Origin: Acidobacteriaceae bacterium | GTDB taxonomy: Bacteria; Acidobacteriota; Terriglobia; Terriglobales; Acidobacteriaceae | Assembly (NCBI GenBank): GCA_003160215.1 | Contig: PLQW01000097.1 | Coordinates: 11,261-47,334 of the forward strand | Reading direction: 5' to 3' | DNA length: 36,074 bases | In this document: positions 17,640 through 25,407 of the stretch, one piece after another | How the letters are laid out: every line of letters begins with the position of its first letter | Position numbering within the stretch: the stretch's first letter is position 1 | Notes under the pieces: generated by a model | Seen by the model: the letters and a program-made list of their open reading frames with translations, nothing else | Database searches by the model: none | Told to the model about the DNA's origin: nothing | Program-made: the position numbers and the translations under genes

Positions 17640-17848
17640 TTAGGGCAGTTTCAGAGTTGGTGTAGACCGGGTAGAGCCAGCCTTCAAGCTGGCGTCCAAG
17701 ATCGCCCCACCTTGCGAGGCTTGAGCCGCTGCGGTCATTTTCAATGACCGCAACGGCTCAAGCGATTCGTTTATCCGCAGCGGACGCGGCGCTGAAGCGC
17801 CGCTCTACCCGTACTCGCCGGACTACGCCAATCCTGAAACTGCCCTAA
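17640..17848. mobile_element. MITE-like palindromic element with terminal inverted repeats
   Basis: The outer arms begin TTAGGGCAGTTTCAG on both strands; about 27 of the outer 31 positions match (17640-17670 against the complement of the right end). Between them lie secondary hairpins (GCCAGC-CTTCAA-GCTGGC, GGCGC-TGAA-GCGCC and the long stem at 17721-17761). There is no coding capacity, so it is non-autonomous. The right end overlaps the livF stop codon. Part of the right half (GAAGCGCCGCTCTACCCGTA) recurs at about 27313. Confidence 0.7.
17721..17761. repeat. 19-base stem-loop inside the MITE-like element
   Basis: TTGAGCCGCTGCGGTCATT and AATGACCGCAACGGCTCAA form a 19-base stem with one mismatch and a 3-base loop. 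It lies ~85 bases past the livF stop. No T-run flanks it, so it is not a canonical terminator, but it could stop or protect the liv transcript. Confidence 0.7.
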
Positions 17849-18558
17849 AGTCCCAGGTAGGCTCGCCGCACTTCGTCCATGTTGGCAACCTCGCGCGAAT
17901 CTCCTTCGATCTCCACGCGGCCTTCCGCAAGCACATAGGTATGATCGCTCAGCGCCAGGGCAAGGTGCACGTTCTGTTCGACCAGGACGATGGTCAGTCC
18001 TTGCTTTCTCAGGCTTTTCAGAGTTAGGAACAACTGCTGCGCCAGCACTGGCGCCAGACCCAGCGAGAGCTCATCAATCATGAGAACGACCGGCTCCTGC
18101 ATTAACCCGCGGCCCATGGCCAACATCTGCTGTTCGCCGCCGGAGAGGGTGGACGACCTCTGCTTGCGACGCTCCTTCAAGCGCGGAAACGTATCGTACA
18201 CGCGCTCCAGGTTGTCCTTCTGCCGCTTGCGTGCGCGATGCGAATACGCGCCCATCTCCAGGTTCTCTTCCACCGACATATCGGGGAAAAGCTGCCGGCC
18301 CTCGGGCACCAAAACCAGACCGCGGTTGGCTTTCGCGTGCGGCGACATCCTGGTCACATCTTCTCCGTTCATCAGGACACGGCCGCCCCAGGAAGGCACG
18401 CTACCCATGATGGTGCGCAGGGTGGTTGTCTTGCCCGCGCCGTTTGCGCCTATGACTGTGGTCATCTTGCCAGCCTGCACCTCGAGCGATATGCCCCATA
18501 GCACCTGCACCTCGCCGTATCCAGACTCGAGCTTCTCGACCTGCAAGACCGCGTCCAT
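17845..18558 (-). CDS. livF: Branched-chain amino acid ABC transporter ATP-binding protein LivF
   Basis: One of two ATPases powering the HAAT-type importer at the inner membrane. The 237-residue protein has Walker A GANGAGKTT (~38), the ABC signature STLSGGEQQMLAMGRGL (~135), Walker B VVLMIDELSLGLAP (~155) and the switch His in VLVEQNVHLAL. The Walker B region ends DELSLGLAP, usual for LivF. Its ATG shares one base with the livG stop (TGATG), indicating translational coupling. It is the last gene of the liv operon, and its TAG stop lies within the end of the palindromic element at 17640-17848, so the final codons may have been shaped by that insertion. Confidence 0.95.
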   Translation of the reverse strand: MDAVLQVEKLESGYGEVQVLWGISLEVQAGKMTTVIGANGAGKTTTLRTIMGSVPSWGGRVLMNGEDVTRMSPHAKANRGLVLVPEGRQLFPDMSVEENLEMGAYSHRARKRQKDNLERVYDTFPRLKERRKQRSSTLSGGEQQMLAMGRGLMQEPVVLMIDELSLGLAPVLAQQLFLTLKSLRKQGLTIVLVEQNVHLALALSDHTYVLAEGRVEIEGDSREVANMDEVRRAYLGL

Positions 18559-19310
18559 CAGTCGTTCTCCTTGAGTTTTTCTGCGATGTCCGGGTCGCCC
18601 AGGTAAGCTTCAATCACCTGGGGATCGCGCGCGACCTCCTCGGGATGTCCTTCAGCGAGTTTCTGCCCGAAGCTCAACACCACCAAGCGGTCAGAAAGGC
18701 TCATGATGGCTTGCATGACATGTTCGATCATGAACACGGAGATACCGCTGTCGCGGATGTCTCGCACAATTCCGATCATGTAGGTGATTTCGGTGGGATT
18801 CAATCCGGCCAGCACTTCGTCCAGCAGAAGCAGCTTGGGATGCGCCGCCAGTGCGCGGGCAACCTCCAAACGCTTCTTGCCGGCTATGGTCAGGGAACGC
18901 GCCGACATCTCGGCACTCTTTGCAAGTCCGACGCGTTCGAGCACCTCCAGCGCTACTTTCCGCGCCGGCTGCAGGGCCAGGTATTCGCGGCCGAAGCAGG
19001 CGCCGACAGTCACGTTTTCCAACACCGTCATGTCCTGCAGCGGCTTCACGATCTGGTGCGTGCGCGCCAACCCAAGGTGGACCACTTCGTTGGGGGGACG
19101 ATTGGTGATGTCCTCGCCGGCAAACTTTATGGTTCCCTTGTCCGCCTTGTAGACCCCGTTCACAACGTTAAACAGCGTAGTTTTTCCGGCGCCATTGGGG
19201 CCTATCAGCCCCAGGATCTCGCGTTCCCCGAGGCTGAAGCTCACATCGGACACCGCTTGCAGTCCACCAAATCGTTTGCTTACGCCGCTCACTTCCAGTA
19301 AGGGAGTCAT
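18558..19310 (-). CDS. livG: Branched-chain amino acid ABC transporter ATP-binding protein LivG
   Basis: Second ATPase of the importer, 250 residues. It shows Walker A GPNGAGKTTLFNVVNG (~37), the LivG-specific EDITNRPPNEVVHLGLARTHQ segment, Walker B KLLLLDEVLAGLNP (~165) and the His switch FMIEHVMQAIM. The signature motif reads LTIAGKKRLEVARAL instead of the textbook LSGGQ; this form occurs in a branch of LivG proteins and is not taken as loss of function. It ends with a LivG-type C-terminal tail (VIEAYLGDPDIAEKLKEND) that packs on its partner. It overlaps livM by four bases (ATGA) and livF by one. Confidence 0.95.
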   Translation of the reverse strand: MTPLLEVSGVSKRFGGLQAVSDVSFSLGEREILGLIGPNGAGKTTLFNVVNGVYKADKGTIKFAGEDITNRPPNEVVHLGLARTHQIVKPLQDMTVLENVTVGACFGREYLALQPARKVALEVLERVGLAKSAEMSARSLTIAGKKRLEVARALAAHPKLLLLDEVLAGLNPTEITYMIGIVRDIRDSGISVFMIEHVMQAIMSLSDRLVVLSFGQKLAEGHPEEVARDPQVIEAYLGDPDIAEKLKEND

Positions 19311-20272
19311 TCGATCACCTTGCGGGCGCGTGGCACCAGGCGATAAAGCCAGCCGATCAGGCCGCCGGGCGCAAACAGCACCACCAGCAGCAGCAGGCCG
19401 CCGGCGATGACCAACTGAAAGTTGGAAAACTTGGGAGAAGTTAACAGGTAGGAGCGCAGTTTCTCGTACAACCCTCCGCCCAACGCCGCGCCGACGACCG
19501 TACCTTTACCGCCAAGCATCAACATCACGATTCCCTCGAGCGAAAGCATGAATTCAAAGGCAATCGAGGGATCGATCATGCCGTTCTTGTAGAACATCAG
19601 CGCGCCAGCCACAGCCGGAAGAAATGCAGACACGCTGTAAATGATTGCCTTGAACACCGTAGTGTTAACGCCCAGGACCAGGGCTGCATCTTCATCTTCG
19701 CGAATCGCAAACAGGCCCAGGCCGAATTTCGAGATCTTGATGCCCAGACTCAAAATCATCGACAGGGCCATCACCCCGATCACCAGGAAGTAGGTGGTCC
19801 AAAGGGCGTGACGCGCTCCGCCCAGTCGCTCGTACGCGTCGAACGCAACGTACATGCCGGTGGACCTGCCCCAGGGATCGAAGTTGGCGACGAAGGATTG
19901 GACAGCCTGCAAAACGCCGATGGTGGCCAGCGCGAAATAGGCGCCCCGCAATCGAAGAATGCCCATCCCCAACGCCAGGGCGAACAGGCTGACCACCAGA
20001 CCCGCCGTCAGCGCGGCCAGCACCAGGTTCCAACTTCGCACCGTGGCGAGATAGAGTCCGACGTAGCCACCCAGCCCGTAAAAGACAATGTGGCCAAAGT
20101 TCACATACCCGGTATAGCCGATCATCAGGTTCAGGTTGCTGGCCAGGATGATGGCAATGGCGACCAGGATGAGGTCCTCGCGCATGGAGACGTTGTTAGC
20201 ATGCAATGGAACGAACGCCATCAGCGCAGCAAAAACCAGGATCAACCAGAAGACCGGGCGCCGCAGGATCAT
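19307..20272 (-). CDS. livM: Branched-chain amino acid ABC transporter permease LivM
   Basis: A 321-residue inner-membrane permease with about ten hydrophobic segments. Family markers are IILASNLNLMIGYTGYVNFGHIVFYGLGGYV near residues 40-70, RLRGAYFALATIGVLQAVQ at ~108-127 and GGKGTVVGAALGGGLYEKLR near the C-terminus (the EAA-like loop region that contacts the ATPases). With LivH it forms the translocation channel. It overlaps livH by four bases and livG by four bases, so all are made from one transcript. Substrate may be leucine/isoleucine/valine, other amino acids or amides such as urea; sequence alone does not settle this. Confidence 0.95.
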   Translation of the reverse strand: MILRRPVFWLILVFAALMAFVPLHANNVSMREDLILVAIAIILASNLNLMIGYTGYVNFGHIVFYGLGGYVGLYLATVRSWNLVLAALTAGLVVSLFALALGMGILRLRGAYFALATIGVLQAVQSFVANFDPWGRSTGMYVAFDAYERLGGARHALWTTYFLVIGVMALSMILSLGIKISKFGLGLFAIREDEDAALVLGVNTTVFKAIIYSVSAFLPAVAGALMFYKNGMIDPSIAFEFMLSLEGIVMLMLGGKGTVVGAALGGGLYEKLRSYLLTSPKFSNFQLVIAGGLLLLVVLFAPGGLIGWLYRLVPRARKVIE

Positions 20273-21129
20273 GCCGTGGCCCTCGCGAAGATGCCCTTGG
20301 GAAAGGCAACCAGCACGACCACAAACAGTCCGAACTCAATCAGCGGGATCCAACTGACGGCGATGAAAGGTGTCACCGCTCCCTCCAACAAGCCCAGCAA
20401 TACGCCTGCGACGAGGGCTCCCAAGGGCTTGCCGAGTCCAGCCAGAACGGTCACCACGAAGCTCTTCATCTGGTAACCGGCGCCGGAAAGAATGGTAAAG
20501 GGAAACAGGGTTGACACCAGTGCGCCCGAAGACGCCGCCAGAGCGATGCCGATGGCGAACGCCAAGGCGAGCACCATGGTCGAGGAGATACCCATTAACT
20601 CCGCCGCTTCCCGGTTGTCCGCCACGGCCCGGATGGCTTTGCCGGGCCGGGTGCGATACAGAAACAGCTCCAACGCCAACCCAATGATGACGGCAGCACC
20701 GGCCGCGGCCAAGTGGTTCCCGTCAAAGGTGTAGGCGCCCACGGTAATGCCGCGCAGCGTGAAGTTAACGTTGTAGGGGCTGGTGCTCCAAATCGCAGTG
20801 CCGATCCCAATGATCATCATGTTCACGGCGAAGGTGGACAGCAGGCTCGACAACTGCGAGCGGCCGATGACCCAGTGCACGGCGATCCAATAAATAAGAA
20901 GACCGAGCAGCAAACCCGCCGCGATGACGGGTAGCAACAGTAAGTAGGCGTTCACCGGGAAGGCGGCGAACAAAATGTACATGCCAAACATACCCAGCGC
21001 GATGACCGCGCCGTGGGTGAGATTGATGACGTCCATCACTCCCCAGATCAAGCTGAGACCCATAGCGGCCAGCCCGTAGACCGAGCCGATGAGCAGGCCA
21101 TCGATCATGGAAGCGAGGATGCCAGACAT
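20269..21129 (-). CDS. livH: Branched-chain amino acid ABC transporter permease LivH
   Basis: A 286-residue permease of the LivH type. It opens with MIDGLLIGSVYGLAAMGLSL and IWGVMDVINLTHGAVIALGMFG, both diagnostic, and carries RTRPGKAIRAVADNREAAELMGI (the cytoplasmic loop that docks the ATPases) at ~165-190 and FVVTVLAGLGKPLGALVAGV near ~230. About eight membrane spans are visible. It begins 70 bases after the binding-protein gene on the same strand and overlaps livM by four bases, so it belongs to the same operon. Confidence 0.95.
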   Translation of the reverse strand: MSGILASMIDGLLIGSVYGLAAMGLSLIWGVMDVINLTHGAVIALGMFGMYILFAAFPVNAYLLLLPVIAAGLLLGLLIYWIAVHWVIGRSQLSSLLSTFAVNMMIIGIGTAIWSTSPYNVNFTLRGITVGAYTFDGNHLAAAGAAVIIGLALELFLYRTRPGKAIRAVADNREAAELMGISSTMVLALAFAIGIALAASSGALVSTLFPFTILSGAGYQMKSFVVTVLAGLGKPLGALVAGVLLGLLEGAVTPFIAVSWIPLIEFGLFVVVLVAFPKGIFARATA

Positions 21130-21199
21130 TTCTCACCCTTTGCGCCGCATCGCTCTCCGGTGTGGCAGCGCAGATTTCGTCAATCAATGTACTGCAAAA

Positions 21200-22402
21200 T
21201 TAATGAATCGGATACACCAGATTGGCGCTCTTGGCAGCCAGCGGCCAGACCACCTGCTTCACCAGTGCCCCTGACTTGTCCTTCTGCCATTGCGCCAGGA
21301 CCATGGCATGGCCCACCTGCAAACCGTGCTCATTGGCTGCGGTCGAAAACTTGGTGCGGCCGTAGAACGTCGTGATGTCGGTGGCATTCAGCGCTGCCGC
21401 TACTTTCGCCGTGTCTGGGCCCCCTGCCTGTTCAATTGCGCGTTGCAGGACCAGGCCGCACGCGTAGCCACCCGCCGATTCGTAACTAGGCGGAGTGTTG
21501 TACTTCCCCGCGTACGCTTTGGCAAAGTCAGCACCGCTCGGTCCATACTGCGCCTTGAAGGCAGTCTGGGGCTCCCACTGCGAGGGCACGATCACACCCA
21601 CTGCTGCATCGCCCAACTCGCCCCACTTCGGGCTGTCCGGCGCCACCAGCAGGGTGACCATCTTCAGCGGGACTTTGTGGCTGTAGACCTGCCGCGCCAG
21701 GGTGGAACCGTCCGCATAGTGCCCGCCGCCTAGCAGGACCGTGGACTTCGACGCGATCACCTTGTCGATGATGGCGCTGAAGTCGGTTGTGTTAGGAGCG
21801 TAGGCTTCGCTGAAAGCCACGTTGAAGCCGAGCTGCTGCGCGTAGGCCTTCGCCGGATTTACCACTGACACCGAGAACGAGGAGTCCTCGTAGACGAACG
21901 CAACCGCCGCCTTCGGGTCCTTCGTCTTCAGCATGTCCAGAACACCCTTCAGGTATTCCGCTCCTGGCGTGAACATCTGGAAAAGGTAATGATTGCCCAG
22001 CGTGTAGGTCTTGCCTTCCGCCGCGCCGGTCGTGAGCATGACTTTTTCATACTGTTCCGTCACAATCGCTGCGGTAGCGGTGAGGGGGGAAGAGTAAGGG
22101 CTGAACAGAAAATCGGCCTTGTCCTGCAGGATCAGGCGCGAGTAAAGCTGCTGCACGCGCTTGCTGTTGGATTCGTCATCGTAGCTGACGAACTGGATCT
22201 TATAGTTCTTGCCGCCCGCCTTGATACCTCCGGCAGCGTTCACCTGGTCGCGCCAGAGTTCAAAGCCGTGTAACTGCTCCACTGAGTCCACATTCATGGA
22301 TCCCGTGTTGGAGACGGTGAAACCAACGGTGAGGGTCTGGGCAAAACCTGTAGTGACGAAGAGCGCAACAAGCACAAAGACGGCGAGAACGAGTCGTTTC
22401 AC
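21200..22402 (-). CDS. livJ: ABC transporter substrate-binding protein (LivJ/LivK-like)
   Basis: The periplasmic receptor of the importer, 400 residues. A signal peptide covers residues 1-~21 (MKRLVLAVFVLVALFVTTGFAQ); no lipobox cysteine is present, so it is a soluble periplasmic protein. The type I periplasmic-binding fold is indicated by VNAAGGIKAGGKNYKIQFVSYDDESN (~56-82), the FSPYSSPLTATAAIVTEQYEKV hinge region (~105-125) and FVYEDSSFSVSVV. The GTG start at 22402 has GGAAGG upstream. Ligand is not predictable; relatives bind branched-chain amino acids, aromatic acids or amides. A perfect CRP-type palindrome lies ~93 bases upstream, suggesting carbon or energy control of the operon. Confidence 0.92.
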   Translation of the reverse strand: MKRLVLAVFVLVALFVTTGFAQTLTVGFTVSNTGSMNVDSVEQLHGFELWRDQVNAAGGIKAGGKNYKIQFVSYDDESNSKRVQQLYSRLILQDKADFLFSPYSSPLTATAAIVTEQYEKVMLTTGAAEGKTYTLGNHYLFQMFTPGAEYLKGVLDMLKTKDPKAAVAFVYEDSSFSVSVVNPAKAYAQQLGFNVAFSEAYAPNTTDFSAIIDKVIASKSTVLLGGGHYADGSTLARQVYSHKVPLKMVTLLVAPDSPKWGELGDAAVGVIVPSQWEPQTAFKAQYGPSGADFAKAYAGKYNTPPSYESAGGYACGLVLQRAIEQAGGPDTAKVAAALNATDITTFYGRTKFSTAANEHGLQVGHAMVLAQWQKDKSGALVKQVVWPLAAKSANLVYPIH

Positions 22403-22487
22403 AGTTCACCTTCCCGAATAGCCTTAGGGTGGCTGAAAGCGTACGGCGGAGGTTGGCCGACCCCCTAGGACACGAGTCACCTGCGCA

Positions 22488-22503
22488 TGTGATTCTCCTC
22501 ACA
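22488..22503. promoter_or_regulatory. Perfect CRP-type site upstream of the liv operon
   Basis: TGTGATTCTCCTCACA fits TGTGA-N6-TCACA exactly. It is centred ~93 bases upstream of the livJ start, a plausible activator position. Together with the porin site it suggests a shared CRP-family regulator. Confidence 0.6.
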
Positions 22504-22555
22504 ACAAAGGAGTAGGGCGCTAAAGCAGGTTTCACCATCTGCGCTCGCCGCTCGG

Positions 22556-22845
22556 TCGAAAAATCATTCACCACGGAGGGCACGGAGAAAGCTAGAACTC
22601 ATCTCATAAATCGTCCTGAGGTGTATTAGCTAGGGCACGACTTTATAGTCGTGCCGAACGAAGCGGGAAAGGTCAGGGCGTTAAACCCTGCAAAGATAGG
22701 TCCCTCAGGGGCTGAAGCCCAAGTCGTTGTGACCGTTGCGGCACGTCTGAAGCCGTGCCCTGATACAAAGCGACTTATGAGTCGGCTTCTAGGCAGAAAC
22801 CAAAAACTCGGTGCCCTCCGTGTCTCCGTGGTAAATAATTTTCGG
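22556..22845. repeat. Composite palindromic repeat (CCACGGAG arms)
   Basis: The left arm (22556-22587, CGAAAAATCATTCACCACGG) and right arm (22816-22845, read on the other strand CGAAAATTATTTACCACGG) are inverted copies of one sequence. A second palindromic unit sits between them. A shorter version with the same arms is at 23638-23716. No coding capacity. Confidence 0.7.
22623..22768. repeat. Inner MITE-like unit with GGCACG hairpin ends
   Basis: The left end is GGCACGACTTTATAGTCGTGCC, a hairpin; the right end is CGGCACGTCTGAAGCCGTGCC, also a hairpin, followed by TGATAC, the inverse of the GTAT at the left edge. It encloses CCCTCAGGGGCTGAAGCCC. It is nested inside the repeat at 22556-22845. 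Confidence 0.6.
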
Positions 22846-23036
22846 CCGCCACGCTGGCGTGTCCCACGATTTCTGTGCCGGCAAGAAGTTTGGGAACTCT
22901 TCGCTCCCAGTCCCGCAATAGTCTGTAGAACCTTAACCGGGCCAAGACATTCTTCGGCGGTGGACGGCAACACAAAACTTAACACTTGTGTTACCAGACT
23001 TTACCGTCGAAATCGAGTTGCCGGGGTTCCAATACA

Positions 23037-23053
23037 TGACAGACGAACTGTCA
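23037..23053. promoter_or_regulatory. Inverted repeat beside the Spy-like gene's ribosome site
   Basis: TGACAG-ACGAA-CTGTCA is a perfect 6-5-6 palindrome ending where the AAGGAGG Shine-Dalgarno begins. It may be an operator or an RNA hairpin that affects access to the ribosome site. Confidence 0.45.
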
Positions 23054-23072
23054 AGGAGGAAGTGAGAAGATT

Positions 23073-23576
23073 ATGAAAACCAAGTTTTGGAGCGTCGCGG
23101 TGGCGTTGTTAGCGCTGGTGCTGTGTGGCACGGCGATGCTCTCGTACGCGCAGCAGAACGACGCAGCAGGTGCTTCCGGATGGAGTGGACACGGGCATGG
23201 CCACATGGGCTTTATGGCCCGCGAGCTTAACCTGACCGATGCCCAGAAGCAACAGGTCAAGACCATCATGCAGTCTAATCGTGCGAGCATGCATCCACTG
23301 ATGCAGCAACTTGCTGAAAACCGCAAAGCCATGCTGGCCGTCACCGCGAATGGCACCTTCGACCAGGCCAAGGTGCAGGCGATTGCCAATCAACAGTCGC
23401 AAGCTATGGTGCAGTTGATGGTCCAGAAAGCGTCCATCCAACACCAGATCTACACCCAGGTATTGACGCCCGATCAGCGCACCAAAGCCGACCAGATGCG
23501 CGAGAAGCAAATGGCCCGCATTGACCAGCGTCTGCAGAAGCTCTCGCAATCGGCACCGGAGGCCCCACAGCAGTGA
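23073..23576 (+). CDS. Spy/CpxP-family periplasmic protein
   Basis: The protein is 167 residues. A signal peptide covers ~1-26 (MKTKFWSVAVALLALVLCG, cleavage near SYAQQ). A His/Gly stretch (SGHGHGHMGFM, ~35-47) follows, then the first LTxxQ motif (LNLTDAQKQQVK, ~52-63) and the second (VLTPDQRTKADQM, ~129-141) with helical sequence between. This is the Spy/CpxP/zinc-resistance-associated fold, whose members act as periplasmic chaperones or stress sensors. The HGHGH cluster could bind metal (inference). AAGGAGG lies about 13 bases before the ATG. It stands alone between repeat clusters, with a palindrome overlapping its 5' region. Confidence 0.88.
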   Translation: MKTKFWSVAVALLALVLCGTAMLSYAQQNDAAGASGWSGHGHGHMGFMARELNLTDAQKQQVKTIMQSNRASMHPLMQQLAENRKAMLAVTANGTFDQAKVQAIANQQSQAMVQLMVQKASIQHQIYTQVLTPDQRTKADQMREKQMARIDQRLQKLSQSAPEAPQQ

Positions 23577-23637
23577 CGTCAACAACGTGAGGTGTCATCC
23601 TGAGTGCCACATTAGGTCTGCGGCGCACCCATAGGGA

Positions 23638-23716
23638 TGAAAATTAACCGCGGAGGCACGGAGATCACTGAGATACAACTCCGTGTCCTCCGTGTCTCCG
23701 TGGTGAATGATTTTCG
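23638..23716. repeat. Short palindromic repeat (CCACGGAG family)
   Basis: Left arm TGAAAATTAACCGCGGAGGC and right arm, on the other strand, CGAAAATCATTCACCACGGA. The two ends fold back on each other. Same family as 22556-22845, without the inner unit. Confidence 0.7.
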
Positions 23717-23749
23717 ACGGCACGGAGTCGAAGGACCCCTACCCGGAAA

Positions 23750-25318
23750 TCAGTGCATCATCGCCGCTCCTGCTTTTCCTAGCTTCGGCTTCTTCAGTAG
23801 GAACAGGAACGGAATCATGGCAACGAACATCAAGGCCATGAAGAAAAACGTGTCGTTATAAGAAAGCATTGCCGCCTGCCGCTCCACCATTCCCCACATC
23901 GCCAGATAGGCCTGATGTGTCGCGGTCGAGGCACTTGATCCTTGGCTCATGAATAGCGCTTTCATGCTTTCGAACGTCTGCTGGGTAGCGCCGCTCTGTG
24001 AATAAACATGCGCGCCCAAAGTGTTGATGTGCTTCTGCTGGTTGCGGAACTGCACGGTTTCGACCATGGCGATTCCGATGCTGGCTCCGATGTTCCGCAT
24101 GAGATTGAACAGGCTGGTGGCATTTCCCATGCGCTCATTTGGAATCGCGCCATTGGCAATGGTAGTGAGCGGCACGAACACAAAACCCAGCGCCGCACCT
24201 TGAATCAAGAGCGGCCACCAGAAATTCACCGAAGCCACGTCCAGACTGAACCGGGAAAGCTCCCACATGGCATAGGCGGAGGCTACAAGGCCGATCCCAA
24301 GCAACTTTCGCTGATCGAATTTTCCGATCAGGCGGCCGACGATCGGCATGATCAAGAAAGAGGCCAGGCCGCGCGGCAGGTTGGTGACCCCGGCGTGCGT
24401 CGCCGTGTAGCCGAGCAGTACCTGCATCAGCAGCGGCAATAACACCGTGCTGCCGTACAGCACAAACCCAATCAGCGTCATCAGGAATGTGCCGATGGCG
24501 AACGAGCGATACTTGAACACCGTGAGATCCAACACCGGGTGCTCGGCTTTCAGTTCGCGAACGATCAGCGCGGTCAGCCCTCCTACCGCGAGTATGGCGA
24601 GCGTGACAATGAAGCGCGAACCAAACCAGTCGTCTTCCTGTCCCTTGTCGAGCATGATCTGAAGGCTTCCGATGCCTACCGTCAGCAGCCCGATTCCCCA
24701 ATAGTCGATGCCGGTTTTTTCGCGCCGCAGATAAGGCGGATCGAAGATGAAAATCTGGGTCAGGATGATTGCGATAACGCCGATGGGGATATTGATGTAA
24801 AACACCCAGCGCCAACTGTAGTTATCGGTCAGCCAGCCTCCGGCCACCGGACCGAGCATGGGCGCCACCACGATACCGAGGGCCCAGAATGCCATTGCCT
24901 GGCCGCGTTTCTCGGGCGGAAACGATTCCAACAGGATGGCCTGCGAAAGCGGTTGTAGTCCGCCGCCGCAAGCGCCCTGAATTACGCGGCACACAATCAG
25001 GAACGGCAGGGTAGGGGCCAGCCCACACAGAAATGACGCAACCGTGAATCCGGTCACCGACAGCATCAGCAGCCGTTTTCTGCCGAAGCGCCCCGCCAGC
25101 CAGCCAGTCATCGGAAGGACAATGGCGTTGGCGACCAGGTACGACGTGAGGGTCCAGGTGGCTTCGTCATTGCTGGCGGACAGGCTGCCCGCGATGTGCG
25201 GCAGCGAAACGTTGACCACGGTCGTGTCCAGCACCTCCATGAATGTGCTGGACATGACCGCGATCGCAATCAACCACGGATTGATATCTCGATGTTCCCT
25301 GTTTCCGATCAGCCCCAT
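23750..25318 (-). CDS. DHA2-family drug efflux MFS transporter (EmrB/QacA-like)
   Basis: A 522-residue transporter with about fourteen membrane spans, the DHA2 hallmark. Motifs are VLDTTVVNVSLPHIAGSL (motif D1, ~30-48), NAIVLPMTGWLAGRFGRKRLL (motif A, ~65-88) and GACGGGLQPLSQAILLESFPPEKRGQA (motif B/C, ~115-142). EmrB-type proteins export hydrophobic compounds in exchange for protons, usually with an EmrA adaptor and TolC channel; neither partner is adjacent. The gene is divergent from the B12 radical SAM gene, sharing an 89-base intergenic region. The C-terminus ends LLKKPKLGKAGAAMMH. Confidence 0.93.
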   Translation of the reverse strand: MGLIGNREHRDINPWLIAIAVMSSTFMEVLDTTVVNVSLPHIAGSLSASNDEATWTLTSYLVANAIVLPMTGWLAGRFGRKRLLMLSVTGFTVASFLCGLAPTLPFLIVCRVIQGACGGGLQPLSQAILLESFPPEKRGQAMAFWALGIVVAPMLGPVAGGWLTDNYSWRWVFYINIPIGVIAIILTQIFIFDPPYLRREKTGIDYWGIGLLTVGIGSLQIMLDKGQEDDWFGSRFIVTLAILAVGGLTALIVRELKAEHPVLDLTVFKYRSFAIGTFLMTLIGFVLYGSTVLLPLLMQVLLGYTATHAGVTNLPRGLASFLIMPIVGRLIGKFDQRKLLGIGLVASAYAMWELSRFSLDVASVNFWWPLLIQGAALGFVFVPLTTIANGAIPNERMGNATSLFNLMRNIGASIGIAMVETVQFRNQQKHINTLGAHVYSQSGATQQTFESMKALFMSQGSSASTATHQAYLAMWGMVERQAAMLSYNDTFFFMALMFVAMIPFLFLLKKPKLGKAGAAMMH

Positions 25319-25385
25319 TCCGGTGTGTCAGTCTCGTTTCCCAAGATGATCGGCAAATGTAATAGTTTTGTCATTTCAATCAGAG

Positions 25386-25401
25386 TGTCACACATATCAC
25401 A
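25386..25401. promoter_or_regulatory. Near-consensus CRP-type site between MFS and radical SAM genes
   Basis: TGTCACACATATCACA matches TGTGA-N6-TCACA at nine of ten positions. It is centred 75 bases upstream of the exporter start, but only six bases before the first possible radical SAM start, so it would suit the exporter better unless the radical SAM gene starts at 25435. Confidence 0.35.
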
Positions 25402-25407
25402 GAATCG

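Larger units (their letters stand above)
22403..23072. other. Gene-free region between livJ and the Spy-like gene
   Basis: About 670 bases with no credible gene. It holds the CRP-type palindrome at 22488-22503, the composite palindromic repeats at 22556-22845, and the inverted repeat at 23037-23053. Frames in the repeat are palindrome artefacts. Confidence 0.6.

Noticed and set aside
22556-23716. CRISPR array from repeated CCACGGAG words
   Set aside because: Copies are inverted, unequal in length, not regularly spaced, and have no cas genes nearby.
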